Shown here: positions 46,483-54,973 of the stretch, in pieces
Position numbering within the stretch: the stretch's first letter is position 1
How the letters are laid out: the number at the start of each line of letters is the position of its first letter
Assembly (NCBI GenBank): GCA_027315105.1
Contig: DAHUYP010000089.1
Coordinates: forward strand, 46,890 to 110,889
Length of the DNA stretch: 64,000 nt
Origin: Gammaproteobacteria bacterium
GTDB taxonomy: Bacteria; Pseudomonadota; Gammaproteobacteria; Steroidobacterales; Steroidobacteraceae
Reading direction: 5' to 3'
Notes under the pieces: generated by a model
Databases searched by the model: none
Told to the model about the DNA's origin: nothing
Seen by the model: only the letters and a program-made list of their open reading frames with translations
Program-made: the position numbers and the translations under genes

Positions 46483-47368
46483 GCCGGGCGAACACCCCGG
46501 AATCGGTCGCGCCGCCACCGAGCCGCTGCTGAACCACGCTCATCTCCTGCTTGATGTCCTTGTACTCGCCATAGCCCAGGAGCTTGCCGACCTCGAGCTG
46601 GCGGCGCGCCTGATGCAGCAGTTCGAGCGCCTGCGCCCGATTCTTCGCCGCATCCGCCTTGACGAGCGCTTCGGCCTGCTGCACGTCGGCCTCGGCCTTG
46701 AGCGGCGGCAGTGGCACGATCCTCTCGGTCGTCACGATCGTCGTGAGCGTGTTGGCGAGCAGCTGCGCCGCCTGATCGGCCTGGCCGTTCTGAATCTGCG
46801 CGGTGGCCTGCTTGATGGCCGCCGGGTAGGTGTCCATCGGCAGCGATTCGGTGGTGATGCGGATCTCGCTGGTCAGGGGCTTGAGCAGCCGCTTGGCCTC
46901 CTGCACGTTGCCCTTGGACAGCTGCGACTTGGCGTCCGCGAGCACCTTGTCCACGCTCTTCGGCCCCGCTTCCAGATCGATCGTCTTCGATTCGACCGAG
47001 ATGGGCACCTGCTTGAGATGCGGATCGCGCGCGAGCACCACGTCGAGCTTGCCTGAGGCATCGGCGAGTGCACGGTAGGCGAGGTCCTTGTCGGTCTGCT
47101 CGAGTGCGACGATCGCGACCAGCATGTCCTCGTTGGCGCTCATCGCCTCGCGTACCAGGGCGCGGCGCTCGCGCACCAGCGACTCGGCGGCTTGTTGATT
47201 CACGCTGTTGCGCTCGGTGGCAGAGGTCGAGTCGGCGGGTGCCGCATCCGCCGTGTTCGAGCTCGGCGCGGCGGCCGGCACATCGGCCGCCCACGCAGCT
47301 CCCGTCGCGGCCACGAGCACGAGGCATGCAGACCAGATCATCGAGAAAGCCTTTCGATCGAGCGCCAT
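46445..47368 (-). CDS. YfdX-family periplasmic protein
   Basis: A 307-residue protein from ATG 47366-47368 with signal peptide FSMIWSACLVLVAATGAAWA. The all-helical YfdX domain covers residues about 55-290: SLVRERRALVREAMSANEDM, DLEAGPKSVDKVLADAKSQL, EIRITTESLPMDTYPAAIKQAT and TTERIVPLPPLKAEADVQQAEAL. YfdX proteins are stress-related, sometimes acid- or drug-linked. The ORF track start adds 32 non-coding residues. It is convergent with the rhodanese fragment. Confidence 0.82.
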   Translation of the reverse strand: MALDRKAFSMIWSACLVLVAATGAAWAADVPAAAPSSNTADAAPADSTSATERNSVNQQAAESLVRERRALVREAMSANEDMLVAIVALEQTDKDLAYRALADASGKLDVVLARDPHLKQVPISVESKTIDLEAGPKSVDKVLADAKSQLSKGNVQEAKRLLKPLTSEIRITTESLPMDTYPAAIKQATAQIQNGQADQAAQLLANTLTTIVTTERIVPLPPLKAEADVQQAEALVKADAAKNRAQALELLHQARRQLEVGKLLGYGEYKDIKQEMSVVQQRLGGGATDSGVFARLKQLLHEARGKL

Positions 47369-47743
47369 GATGAGATTCCTGGGTAGTTGACGAGATGACG
47401 GTTCGCACCGTCGATGCCGCGAATTTTCCCGCTCCTGCATTAAGAGAGCATTAAAATCGGGCACAGGAAGGATAAATCACCTTTCCACGATGTGAATCCA
47501 ACCCAACGAAAATAGGCTTGGCATCGTGATCAGGCCGCCCGATGTACCCATACGAAATCACGGAGACCCATCGCCTTACCTGCGCAACTATGCGGTTGCG
47601 CGCATCAGCCCCGTGCGCTTCCACGAAGCCAAGAAGGGCGACACCAAGCCGCCGGTGCCGCCGCGCAGGAATAGAGCGCCGGCGGAAAATGAAGTTGCCC
47701 CGCTTTCGGGGACGCCTCAGAGTTCACTCTGGAAGGTCCGACA
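47369..47743. other. 375-bp intergenic stretch
   Basis: Upstream region of yfdX and left flank of an IS remnant. The plus strand around 47570-47690 reads PSPYLRNYAVARISPVRFHE with a proline-rich tail, perhaps the end of a lost gene. A short hairpin, CCCCG, 4 nt, CGGGG, lies at about 47698. Confidence 0.3.
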
Positions 47744-48103
47744 ATGCCGAAGTCAAAATGGGTGGACCGATATGCACCGGAGTTCGAACGGCAGATGCTC
47801 GAGCTGGTGCGAGCCGGCCGGCAACCGAAGCAACTGAGCACGAAGTTCGGCTGCTCGTACTGGTCGATCAAGAGCTGGGTGCGGCAGGCCGAGCGTGACG
47901 CTGGCCGCGGCCTGGTTCGCACAGGAGAGCGCGCCGAGAACGAAGCGCTCTACCGATTCGCGAAAGTGAACCAGGCCACCCACCGGGTACGGGTCATGTG
48001 CCGGCTGCTTGGCGGCTCTGCGAGTGGCTATTATGCGTGGCGCGATCGGCCGATCTGCCGACGTTCAACTCTTAAGCGCTCAATCGCCGGTGTCGGGCGC
48101 TGA
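47744..48103 (+). pseudogene. IS3-family transposase deletion remnant
   Basis: An intact-looking frame that fuses two transposase pieces: an OrfA start (YAPEFERQMLELVRAGRQPK, KFGCSYWSIKSWVRQAERD) and, directly after ENEALYRF, an OrfB start (QATHRVRVMCRLLGGSASGYYAWRDRP). The end of OrfA, the catalytic DDE domain and the right end are missing. Its 3' end overlaps the diguanylate cyclase stop by about 30 bp. Confidence 0.7.
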
Positions 48104-49613
48104 TGCTTGCCGCGGCCTCAACGTCCTCAATGGGGCGGTCTGTGGTCAGCCTCACCTGATTTCGTCCGGCACATTTGGCCTCATACAGCGCCCGGTCGGC
48201 GTCCTCGACCATCCGTGCCGCCGCGGCGCCGTCCGTGAGCGCCGCACTGGCAACGCCAATGGTGATCGTCACGACCCGCTCGGGACTACCCGCATTCTCT
48301 ATACGCAGGCTTTGCACCGTGGCACGAAGTCGTTCGGCCACAACCTGTGCGACGGCAGGAGGGCTGTCGCGCAGAAGGACGATGAACTCCTCGCCACCGT
48401 AGCGCGCCAGCACGTCATCCGGACGCCCCAGAGCGCGCTGCAGGGCTCGAGCGACCTCGCGCAGACAGCCGTCGCCCACCGGGTGACCATAGCGATCGTT
48501 CAAAAGCTTGAAATGGTCTATGTCAATCATCAGGATCGCCTGCGGACCGGTCCGGCGCTCATCGCGCCAGGCACGCGTGAGTGCCTCGGTGAAGAAGTGA
48601 CGATTGGACACGCCGGTCAATGCATCGGTCCAGGCGATGGCTTGCAGCGCCGATGCCTTTCGGCTCAGGGCTTCCCTATGCTCGATCTGATGCACCTGGA
48701 TCAAGGTGGTGCGCACACCGATTCCAAGCACGGCGATCAAGATACCTGCGCAACCCAGGGAATACTCCACTCGGATCAGGAACAATGAGGCCGCGAGTAA
48801 TGCAACCGCCAGCAAGACCGGGCTGCCGCTGCGTACTATGCGCAAGAGCGTCGGATTGACCGCACGCACCGGGGCAGTCGAGGGCTCGCGCAAGGCGAAG
48901 CTGCACAGCACGGCAAAGGCCAATGTAACGACACTCCCGTATTCTGGACCGAAGGCCGGATTGCCTGCGAAGCAATGGTCATTGATGAAGACAATGACGA
49001 AGTAGACCGACAGGTACACGGCGAGCGCGCGGAACAGATCGCGTTCGTCGCGATCCGCTGCGACATGCCAGCGCACCAGCGCCCCTGCCGCCAGGTAGAG
49101 ATTCTGGAAATCCAGGAGCCACACCAGGTAGGCCACGCCTGCTTCGCCGGGAGCCGAATGATCGTTGATCATGCTCCAGGTGTACTCGAAGTACGTGCAG
49201 CCCAGGGCGAGCGCTACCAGCGCATCGACCACGCGCAGCAGCTGCCGGTCATGCAAGCGCCAGTCGCTGGCCAGCAAGAACGTGGTGGGTACGACCGCCA
49301 GGTTGAAGGCGAGCATGCTGGAGCGGTACATCTCATATTGACGGTGTAGAACCATTTCCTGCCACAAATTGCCGAAGGCGCCGACCGCCCAGATCGTCAG
49401 GGACAATGAGAGGGCGTACCAACCGGAGCGAACAGAGGTTTCGTGCAGGCGTCCGCGCCACAGCGCAGCCACGGCCGCAAGCAGCGGCGCGCTCACCGTC
49501 AGGATGTAGGATGCCGGACCGGTGACCGCGGGCCCGAACAGGGTCAAAACAAGGACTTGCAGTAACAGAAAGCCTATAGGCAGGTACCGCGACATGAGGC
49601 TTCTGCTTGGCAT
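48072..49613 (-). CDS. Membrane-bound diguanylate cyclase
   Basis: A 513-residue GGDEF protein. The first about 330 residues contain eight to nine membrane helices (YLPIGFLLLQVLVLTLFGPAV, YALSLSLTIWAVGAFGNLW, LFRALAVYLSVYFVIVFIND). The catalytic domain follows: DALTGVSNRHFFTEAL, ILMIDIDHFKLLNDRYGH, the active-site ARYGGEEFIVLL, and ADRALYEAKCAGRNQV. GGEEF is the catalytically competent form making cyclic-di-GMP. No EAL domain is present. The last about 10 residues overlap the IS remnant and may have been altered by it. Confidence 0.9.
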   Translation of the reverse strand: MPSRSLMSRYLPIGFLLLQVLVLTLFGPAVTGPASYILTVSAPLLAAVAALWRGRLHETSVRSGWYALSLSLTIWAVGAFGNLWQEMVLHRQYEMYRSSMLAFNLAVVPTTFLLASDWRLHDRQLLRVVDALVALALGCTYFEYTWSMINDHSAPGEAGVAYLVWLLDFQNLYLAAGALVRWHVAADRDERDLFRALAVYLSVYFVIVFINDHCFAGNPAFGPEYGSVVTLAFAVLCSFALREPSTAPVRAVNPTLLRIVRSGSPVLLAVALLAASLFLIRVEYSLGCAGILIAVLGIGVRTTLIQVHQIEHREALSRKASALQAIAWTDALTGVSNRHFFTEALTRAWRDERRTGPQAILMIDIDHFKLLNDRYGHPVGDGCLREVARALQRALGRPDDVLARYGGEEFIVLLRDSPPAVAQVVAERLRATVQSLRIENAGSPERVVTITIGVASAALTDGAAAARMVEDADRALYEAKCAGRNQVRLTTDRPIEDVEAAASISARHRRLSA

Positions 49614-49829
49614 CAGACGCGAATTTTACGGCTTACCTTAATCGGGAATTGGCGACGCAGGCCTCAGAAAGGAGCTTCTCCTGGCTGCTCGTGGCGCGGC
49701 AAAGGCGAACTGGTCGGCAGATTCGACGAGCGCAGCGCGGCGGGCGATCCGGGCACGCGGGCCGGAAGGGCCTTTGCGGATGCCTTGCATTTTGTGATCC
49801 ATGCAGGCAGAGAGGCCGACGCTCAGCGA

Positions 49830-50048
49830 GCGGATCGACAGCACCCCGGAGTTCTGTGTACTGCGACACGAACATCGCGTGCAGCGTGTCGAACATTGGC
49901 CCGTGACGTTCCAGTGGAAATGGTGGGTCGTGAGCTGCAGTGTGTGCGTATCGGCCAGCAGCTTCGCAAGACCGCCGGCGATTGCCGTACGGTGCGCGTC
50001 GCCGATTCCAATGTTGCTGGACGGTGCCCGTGCGCTGATGCGATCCAT
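49830..50048 (-). pseudogene. dps: dps remnant, frameshifted and truncated
   Basis: ATG 50046-50048 (GAGGTG upstream) begins a Dps ferritin-like protein: [39 protein letters not shown] one-base loss near 49905 shifts the frame, and the next frame continues [18 protein letters not shown] and [11 protein letters not shown]. Dps homology is then lost. The ferroxidase histidine/aspartate set in the first two helices can still be read, but no complete protein can be made. Confidence 0.75.
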
Positions 50049-50297
50049 GCGACACCTCGCTCTGACCTGGCTACCGTAAGAATCTATCGATCCCTTGCGG
50101 CTGGGTCGATACGGGTTTGCGGAAGGATCCACGAGCATCCGGCCCATCGATCACGCATGGGGGTGGCCGCTGCTCGCTATCCAATATGCCAGAGCTGAGC
50201 CTGGCGATGCGCCAGCGGATTGTCCGTATGGACTCATGATGGTCCGCGATTCGATGATGCTGACAATACCTTATCGACTAGCGCGGAGCGTCGGATC

Positions 50298-50702
50298 ATG
50301 AGACACCTTGGCATTGCCTGCGTCGCGGTGGTTCTGGCTGGGGCCGCGTTGCCGGTCGCGGCTGCGCCGCCGTGCTCGATCCACCCGCCCAAAGGGGCGT
50401 CCGACGCCGAACTGCAGAACCTGGCGAAGATCTCGAAGTCGCAGGCGGAGCAGGCAGCTCAGTCGAGGCTAAAGCACCTCGGGAAGATCTCCACCGAGAG
50501 TGCAGAGCTCGAAGCCGAACACGGTTGCCTTATCTGGTCCTTCGACATGAAGGTGGAAGGGCAGTCCGGCGTGCGGGAGATCAATGTCGATGCGGGGAAC
50601 GGCAGAATACTCAACGTGCATCGTGAGAGCGCGGCGGCGGAGGCAGCGGAAGCGAAGAGTGAATCCGCGACCGTTGCGCCAGTGAATCCTCCAAAGCAGT
50701 AA
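50298..50702 (+). CDS. PepSY-domain periplasmic protein
   Basis: A 134-residue exported protein from ATG 50298 with signal peptide LGIACVAVVLAGAALPVAAA. The PepSY-like domain reads NLAKISKSQAEQAAQSRLKHLGKISTESAELEAEHGCLIWSFDMKV and VREINVDAGNGRILNVHRE, followed by an Ala/Glu-rich tail. PepSY proteins often inhibit or modulate secreted enzymes or accompany sensor kinases. No partner is adjacent. A probable IS91 fragment begins right after its stop. Confidence 0.72.
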   Translation: MRHLGIACVAVVLAGAALPVAAAPPCSIHPPKGASDAELQNLAKISKSQAEQAAQSRLKHLGKISTESAELEAEHGCLIWSFDMKVEGQSGVREINVDAGNGRILNVHRESAAAEAAEAKSESATVAPVNPPKQ

Positions 50703-50739
50703 ATGGATGGCGGCCTTCGTGGCCGCCAGTCCTCCTCGC

Positions 50740-50990
50740 AGTCCGGCTCGAGGCCGAGGTAGCCGCTTTCGGCGTCCCGCACCAGGATGCCACGCCGCTC
50801 CAGGTACCTCCCTGAGCGCGTACCGATCCTCTCGACCAGCCCCTGCAGCTCGAGCGATGTCGGCGCCGCGGTGGGCACAAACTCCAGCCTCGCGCCTGCG
50901 CGCAGATACACCCCGTCGGGCATCAGGGGATCATGGCCAGGTGGTCTCGGTGAATCGCAAAGCAACTCGATACGCCACAGACCACCGATC
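50740..50990 (-). pseudogene. IS91-family transposase fragment (upstream part)
   Basis: The minus strand reads PLMPDGVYLRAGARLEFVPTAAPTSLELQGLVERIGTR, RYLERRGILVRDAESGYLGLEP. This resembles the segment of IS91-type transposases that precedes the GFSLHAG block (GVY--, PT-EL--L--RI--R----LERRGL). The frame is cut off by the PepSY gene. Together with the 43.6-43.95 kb fragment, in the same orientation, it may represent one split element. Confidence 0.55.
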
Positions 50991-51136
50991 GATCGGGGCT
51001 GATTGCGCGATCGAGTCCCGCAAGACACCGAGTGCTCGGTCCAAGCCACCCGTAACTCATTGATTTGTCTGGCCAGGACAGTTTCGAACCGCCGACCATC
51101 TGGTTCGAAGCTTCGCTGCTCGCTGTGCGGGCCGCC

Positions 51137-51427
51137 CTACAGGCCCGCGCGGCCCAGCAGATCCACGAACTGCCGCAGGCTGGCGGCCAGCGCCGGGTGC
51201 TCGGCTTCGAAGTCCACGGCCAGGGCTTCCAGGCGTGACAGCGACGCCGCCGCCGGCGGCGTGGGCGCGGCGGCCGCACCTTGCCGCAGCACGCGCTCGA
51301 TATCGTTCAGGACGTCGCGCAGCAGTTGCCGCGAGGCATCATCCACGCGCGGCGTCTGGGCCAGCTCGGCATGCAGCTGCCGCAGCGATTGCTGCAGGTG
51401 ATCTGGGGCCGGATCCGGATGCTTCAT
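51137..51427 (-). CDS. DUF4404 family protein
   Basis: A 96-residue helical protein from ATG 51425-51427. It reads HLQQSLRQLHAELAQTPRVDDASRQLLRDVL, then ALAVDFEAEHPALAASLRQFVDLLGRAGL, the usual DUF4404 pattern. Its function is unknown. The last about 80 bases are duplicated at 34.2 kb. It is divergent from the CPXCG gene. Confidence 0.8.
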   Translation of the reverse strand: MKHPDPAPDHLQQSLRQLHAELAQTPRVDDASRQLLRDVLNDIERVLRQGAAAAPTPPAAASLSRLEALAVDFEAEHPALAASLRQFVDLLGRAGL

Positions 51428-51540
51428 GGCTGCGCCCGCGGCGGCTTCGGAGTATGGAATCTTACGCGAACGGGCGAACGAGGGTAGTCTGCACCATCGA
51501 GCCGCGGCCCCCGCCGCGCCGCCGCGCCCGCCGCGCCGCC

Positions 51541-51861
51541 ATGAAAGCCAGACGTCCCCCGCCCCGGCACGGGCCGCATACGCTACTCGATCCGGGCGCC
51601 ATCGATGCGCTGTATGGTCTGGAGCCGGTGTTCGAGCCGTCGGCGTCGGCATCCGCACGCCCGGCCGGCGATGAGGCCACGCTGTTCACCAGCGTGCAGT
51701 GTCCGTATTGCGGCGAAGCGTTCGAAACGCTGGTGGATCTGTCGGCCGGGTCGAGCGTCTACATCGAGGACTGCCAGATCTGCTGCCAGCCGATCGAGCT
51801 CGCGGTCGACATCGACCTGAGCGGTGCATTGTCCGCGATGACCGCGCGCCGCACGGACTAG
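51541..51861 (+). CDS. CPXCG-motif cysteine-rich protein
   Basis: A 106-residue protein from ATG 51541. The C-terminal half is the CPXCG domain: FTSVQCPYCGEAFETLVDL, YIEDCQICCQPIEL. Four cysteines, C-x2-C and C-x2-C, form a likely zinc-binding pair. The N-terminal half is Arg/Pro-rich and probably disordered. It is common next to def-type housekeeping genes in gammaproteobacteria; the role is unknown. Confidence 0.8.
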   Translation: MKARRPPPRHGPHTLLDPGAIDALYGLEPVFEPSASASARPAGDEATLFTSVQCPYCGEAFETLVDLSAGSSVYIEDCQICCQPIELAVDIDLSGALSAMTARRTD

Positions 51862-51902
51862 GCGCGGCGCATTCACCGCGCGCCCCGGCCGTGCGGCGCC
51901 GC

Positions 51903-52439
51903 TCAATCGTCCGCCAGCCCCTGCCCCGGAAACAGTTCCTCGGTGAAGCCGAATTGCCGCAGGTCCATGATGCGCATCGGATACAGAATGCCGTCCAGAT
52001 GGTCCACCTCGTGCTGCGCCACGCGGGCGTGAAAGCCGCTCACGCTGCGCTCGATCGACCGCCCCCGCTCATCGACGCCGCGGTAGCGCAACTGCGTGTA
52101 GCGCGGCACGAGGCCGCGCATGCCGGGCACCGACAGGCAGCCCTCCCAGTCCTGCTCGAGCTCCGTCCCAAGCGGCTCGAGCTCGGGATTGATCAGCACC
52201 GTGTACGGCACGATCTCCGCATCCGGATAGCGTGGATTGTGTGCACCGGTGCCGAAGATGACGACGCGCAGCGGCTCGCCGATCTGCGGCGCCGCCAGGC
52301 CCGCGCCGGACAGCGAGGTCATCGTGTCCAGCATGTCCGCCAGCAGCGCGCGCAGCTCGCCGCTGTCGAGCTCGCGCACCGGCTCGCTGACCTGCAGCAG
52401 CCGCGGATCACCCATGCGCAGTACCGGCCGGATGGCCAT
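51903..52439 (-). CDS. def: Peptide deformylase
   Basis: A 178-residue metalloenzyme that removes the formyl group from nascent proteins. All three motifs are present: [18 protein letters not shown] (metal Cys) and QHEVDHLDG (metal His pair and catalytic Glu). The length fits the type I/II enzymes. The companion fmt gene is not adjacent, so this is probably a second, stand-alone def copy. Confidence 0.95.
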   Translation of the reverse strand: MAIRPVLRMGDPRLLQVSEPVRELDSGELRALLADMLDTMTSLSGAGLAAPQIGEPLRVVIFGTGAHNPRYPDAEIVPYTVLINPELEPLGTELEQDWEGCLSVPGMRGLVPRYTQLRYRGVDERGRSIERSVSGFHARVAQHEVDHLDGILYPMRIMDLRQFGFTEELFPGQGLADD

Positions 52440-52508
52440 CGCCGTCAGGCCTGGATGCGGTGGTGCCCGGTCACCATGCCATTCTAGCAGCTCTCGCGCC
52501 CGCCCCCG

Positions 52509-52994
52509 CTAGCGCGCCGCCTTGACGAAGGGGTGCACCTGCGGGATCAGCGCCGCCACCAGATGCATCTTCCCCGAGATCACGCCGCGTCGCGAGATCA
52601 ATTGGTCGGCGACCTCCTGCAGGATCCTGGCCGGGCCCTGCAGCAGGATGACTTCCATGGTCTGCTCATGCATCAGGTGCACGTGCAGCGAGCTGATGAC
52701 CTCATCGATGTAGCGGCTCTGCAGATCGGCCAGCTGCCGCTGCAGTCCCGCTACGCCATTGTCGTATACCAGCGTCACCGTGCCGACCATGATGTCGTCG
52801 CCGCGCTCGCGCTTATGCTCGATCAGGAACTGGTGCAGCATGTCGCTGATCGCCTGCGAACGGCTGATGCAGCCGCGCTCCGTGACCATGCGATCGAGTT
52901 CGCGCAGCAGCACGAACGGCAGCGACATGCTGATGCGGCTGACGGGACGATGCGGTTGACGCGGGCCGCCGTACATGCCTACTCCACGTTGCAT
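52509..52994 (-). CDS. NikR-like ribbon-helix-helix regulator with altered metal site
   Basis: A 161-residue RHH/ACT-type regulator. RHH domain: VSRISMSLPFVLLRELDRMV, RGCISRSQAISDMLHQFL. C-terminal NikR domain: MVGTVTLVYDNGVAGLQRQL, ISSLHVHLMHEQTMEVILLQG, ISRRGVISGKMHLVA. Aligned with E. coli NikR, two nickel ligands (His87 and His89, in LHVH) are kept, but the positions of His76 and Cys95 hold Ser and Thr. It probably does not sense nickel in the classical way. It lies at the end of the ABC importer operon and is the best candidate regulator of the guanidine genes. Two starts exist (52994, 52976) because of an 18-bp duplication. Confidence 0.8.
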   Translation of the reverse strand: MQRGVGMYGGPRQPHRPVSRISMSLPFVLLRELDRMVTERGCISRSQAISDMLHQFLIEHKRERGDDIMVGTVTLVYDNGVAGLQRQLADLQSRYIDEVISSLHVHLMHEQTMEVILLQGPARILQEVADQLISRRGVISGKMHLVAALIPQVHPFVKAAR

Positions 52995-53009
52995 GCCTAC
53001 TCCACGTTG
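52974..53009. repeat. 18-bp tandem duplication covering RBS and start codon
   Basis: CATGCCTACTCCACGTTG occurs twice without a gap. Each copy contains, on the minus strand, GGAG, a TAG and an ATG at 6-nt spacing. The first copy supplies the stop of the ATPase gene and one start of the NikR-like gene; the second supplies another complete start site. Confidence 0.9.
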
Positions 53010-53926
53010 TCGGTGACGTTGGTCATGCGCGCCAGGATCGGGTAGTCCTCCTGCTCCTGTTCCTCTTCCGGTACCTGCTGCCCGAAATGAATGAGCTCCT
53101 CCAGCCGCGCCTTGGTGGTCAGGAACTCCGGGCTCACGAACTGCGCCACGCTGCGCGGCCGCGGCACCGGCACCTCGATCAGCTCCTGCACCTCGCCCGG
53201 GTGGGCCGAGAGCACCAGGATGCGATCGGCCAGGAAGATCGCCTCGTCCAGATCGTGGGTGATGAAGATGATGGTGATGTCGATCTTGCGCCAGATCTCG
53301 AGCAGATGGGCCTGCATGCGGCAGCGCGTCTGGGCGTCGAGCGCGCCGAAGGGCTCATCCATCAGCAGAATGCGCGGTTGATTCGCCAGTGCGCGCACGA
53401 TGGCCACGCGCTGCTTCATGCCGCCGGACAGCTGGTGCGGATAGGCGTCGGCGAACTTCTCCAGGCCGATCAGCTGCAGCCACTGCATCGATTCGCGCTC
53501 GGATTCGAGCTTGCCGTGACCGTTGACCTCGAGCCCGAACATCACGTTGTTCTTCACCGTCAGCCACGGAAACAGCGTGTATCCCTGAAACACCATGCCG
53601 CGATCGCTGCCCGGTCCGGTCACCGGCCGGCCTTGCAGCAGCACGTCGCCCGCGCTGTGTTCCTCGAGTCCCGCAAGAATGCGCGCCAGCGTCGACTTGC
53701 CGCAGCCCGAGGGTCCGACCACGCACAGGAACTCGCGCCGGTGGGTGCTGAAGTTGATGTCCTTCAGCGCCACCGTGGTCTTGCCCGGGGTCTCGAAATT
53801 CTTGTGCAGGTGGGAGACCGTGAGCATGACCTCGCGCGCCTTCAGGCTGTCGAAGCGCGTGCGCACCGCCGGGGACTGCTCGCGATACGACGGCAGCAGC
53901 GCTGCGGGGACGGCGATATCGTTCAT
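52997..53926 (-). CDS. ABC importer ATPase (nitrate/sulfonate/taurine type)
   Basis: A 309-residue ATPase of the SsuB/TauB/NrtD group. Walker A is [10 protein letters not shown]-loop [15 protein letters not shown], signature [15 protein letters not shown], Walker [13 protein letters not shown] and H-loop [17 protein letters not shown]. The C-terminal extension continues past residue 240 with a Glu/Gln-rich tail. It energises the adjacent permease. Importers of this type are commonly linked to guanidine carboxylase genes and to guanidine riboswitches, so guanidine or a close relative is the likely cargo. Confidence 0.9.
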   Translation of the reverse strand: MNDIAVPAALLPSYREQSPAVRTRFDSLKAREVMLTVSHLHKNFETPGKTTVALKDINFSTHRREFLCVVGPSGCGKSTLARILAGLEEHSAGDVLLQGRPVTGPGSDRGMVFQGYTLFPWLTVKNNVMFGLEVNGHGKLESERESMQWLQLIGLEKFADAYPHQLSGGMKQRVAIVRALANQPRILLMDEPFGALDAQTRCRMQAHLLEIWRKIDITIIFITHDLDEAIFLADRILVLSAHPGEVQELIEVPVPRPRSVAQFVSPEFLTTKARLEELIHFGQQVPEEEQEQEDYPILARMTNVTDNVE

Positions 53927-53990
53927 GGGCGGCCTCGTGCCGGCGCCGGATCGAGCCGGTGATCCGGCGGTTGTGCGCGCCGCGGATGAT

Positions 53991-54959
53991 TCATGCGGTC
54001 TTGGCCAGCGAGCGGTCCCACGGGAACAGCCGCCGCCCGAGCAGTGCCAGCAGCATGTCGATACCCAGTCCGATGATGCCGATCATGGCGATCGCGGCGT
54101 AGACGTTGGCGAAATGCTGGTAGCGCGCCTGCTGCGTGATGAACCAGGTGATCCCCGAGGTGGTGCCGATCAATTCGGCGACGATCAGGTAGGTCCAGGC
54201 CCAGCCGAGCAGGATGCGCTGATCGCGGTACAGGTCCGGCAGGATGCCCGGGATCACCACGCGCGTGAGCAGCTGCCGGCTGCGGGTGCCGAGCGTCAAT
54301 GCCGCCTCGAGCAGCGCCGGGTCGAGCTTGCGCGTGGTGTTGGCAATGATCAGCACCTGCTGGAAGAACGTGCCGATGACGATGATCGCGATCTTCGGAC
54401 CGTCGTAGATGCCGAGAATGGCCACCGCCAGCGCGCCGAATGCCGGCGCCGGCAGGTAGCGGAAGAATTCGACGAACGGCTCGCTCAGCCGTGCGATCGC
54501 CGCATAGGCGCCGCACAAGATGCCGAGCGGCACTCCGAACACCGATGAGATGACGAACCCCCAGAAGATGATCTGGATGCTGTGCCAGAGACTCTGGTGC
54601 AGCCATTGGCCGTCCTTGGTCGGCGGCGGCGTCTTGAAGGAGGTGTAGAAGGCCTTGAGCACCTCGCCCGGCGAAGGCAGATAGATCGGATTGGCCGCCA
54701 CGCCCTTGGGCGGCGCCCGGCCCTCGTGCCGGGCGTCGGCCACTTCGCTTTCGAAGGCGGCGCGCTCCATGTGTGCGCCCACGTCGAGGTAGCTCACGGA
54801 GCCGGGGTCGGTGATCAGGACCTGTGGATGCCAGACCACCGGCACGTAGCTGACGATGCCCCACAGCGCCAGCGGCAGCACGAACGATGCTATGCCGATC
54901 ACGAACCGGGCGTGCGGCGACAGCGGACGCAGTATGCGCAGCCATCTCGGTTTGCTCAC
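53991..54959 (-). CDS. ABC importer permease (nitrate/sulfonate/taurine type)
   Basis: A 322-residue inner-membrane permease with about six helices: [64 protein letters not shown]. The EAA loop is [28 protein letters not shown] periplasmic loop of about 60 residues after helix 1 is longer than in SsuC. It works with the ATPase 64 bp downstream and the binding protein 14 bp upstream. Confidence 0.9.
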   Translation of the reverse strand: MSKPRWLRILRPLSPHARFVIGIASFVLPLALWGIVSYVPVVWHPQVLITDPGSVSYLDVGAHMERAAFESEVADARHEGRAPPKGVAANPIYLPSPGEVLKAFYTSFKTPPPTKDGQWLHQSLWHSIQIIFWGFVISSVFGVPLGILCGAYAAIARLSEPFVEFFRYLPAPAFGALAVAILGIYDGPKIAIIVIGTFFQQVLIIANTTRKLDPALLEAALTLGTRSRQLLTRVVIPGILPDLYRDQRILLGWAWTYLIVAELIGTTSGITWFITQQARYQHFANVYAAIAMIGIIGLGIDMLLALLGRRLFPWDRSLAKTA

Positions 54960-54973
54960 CGCCGGACCCGTGT

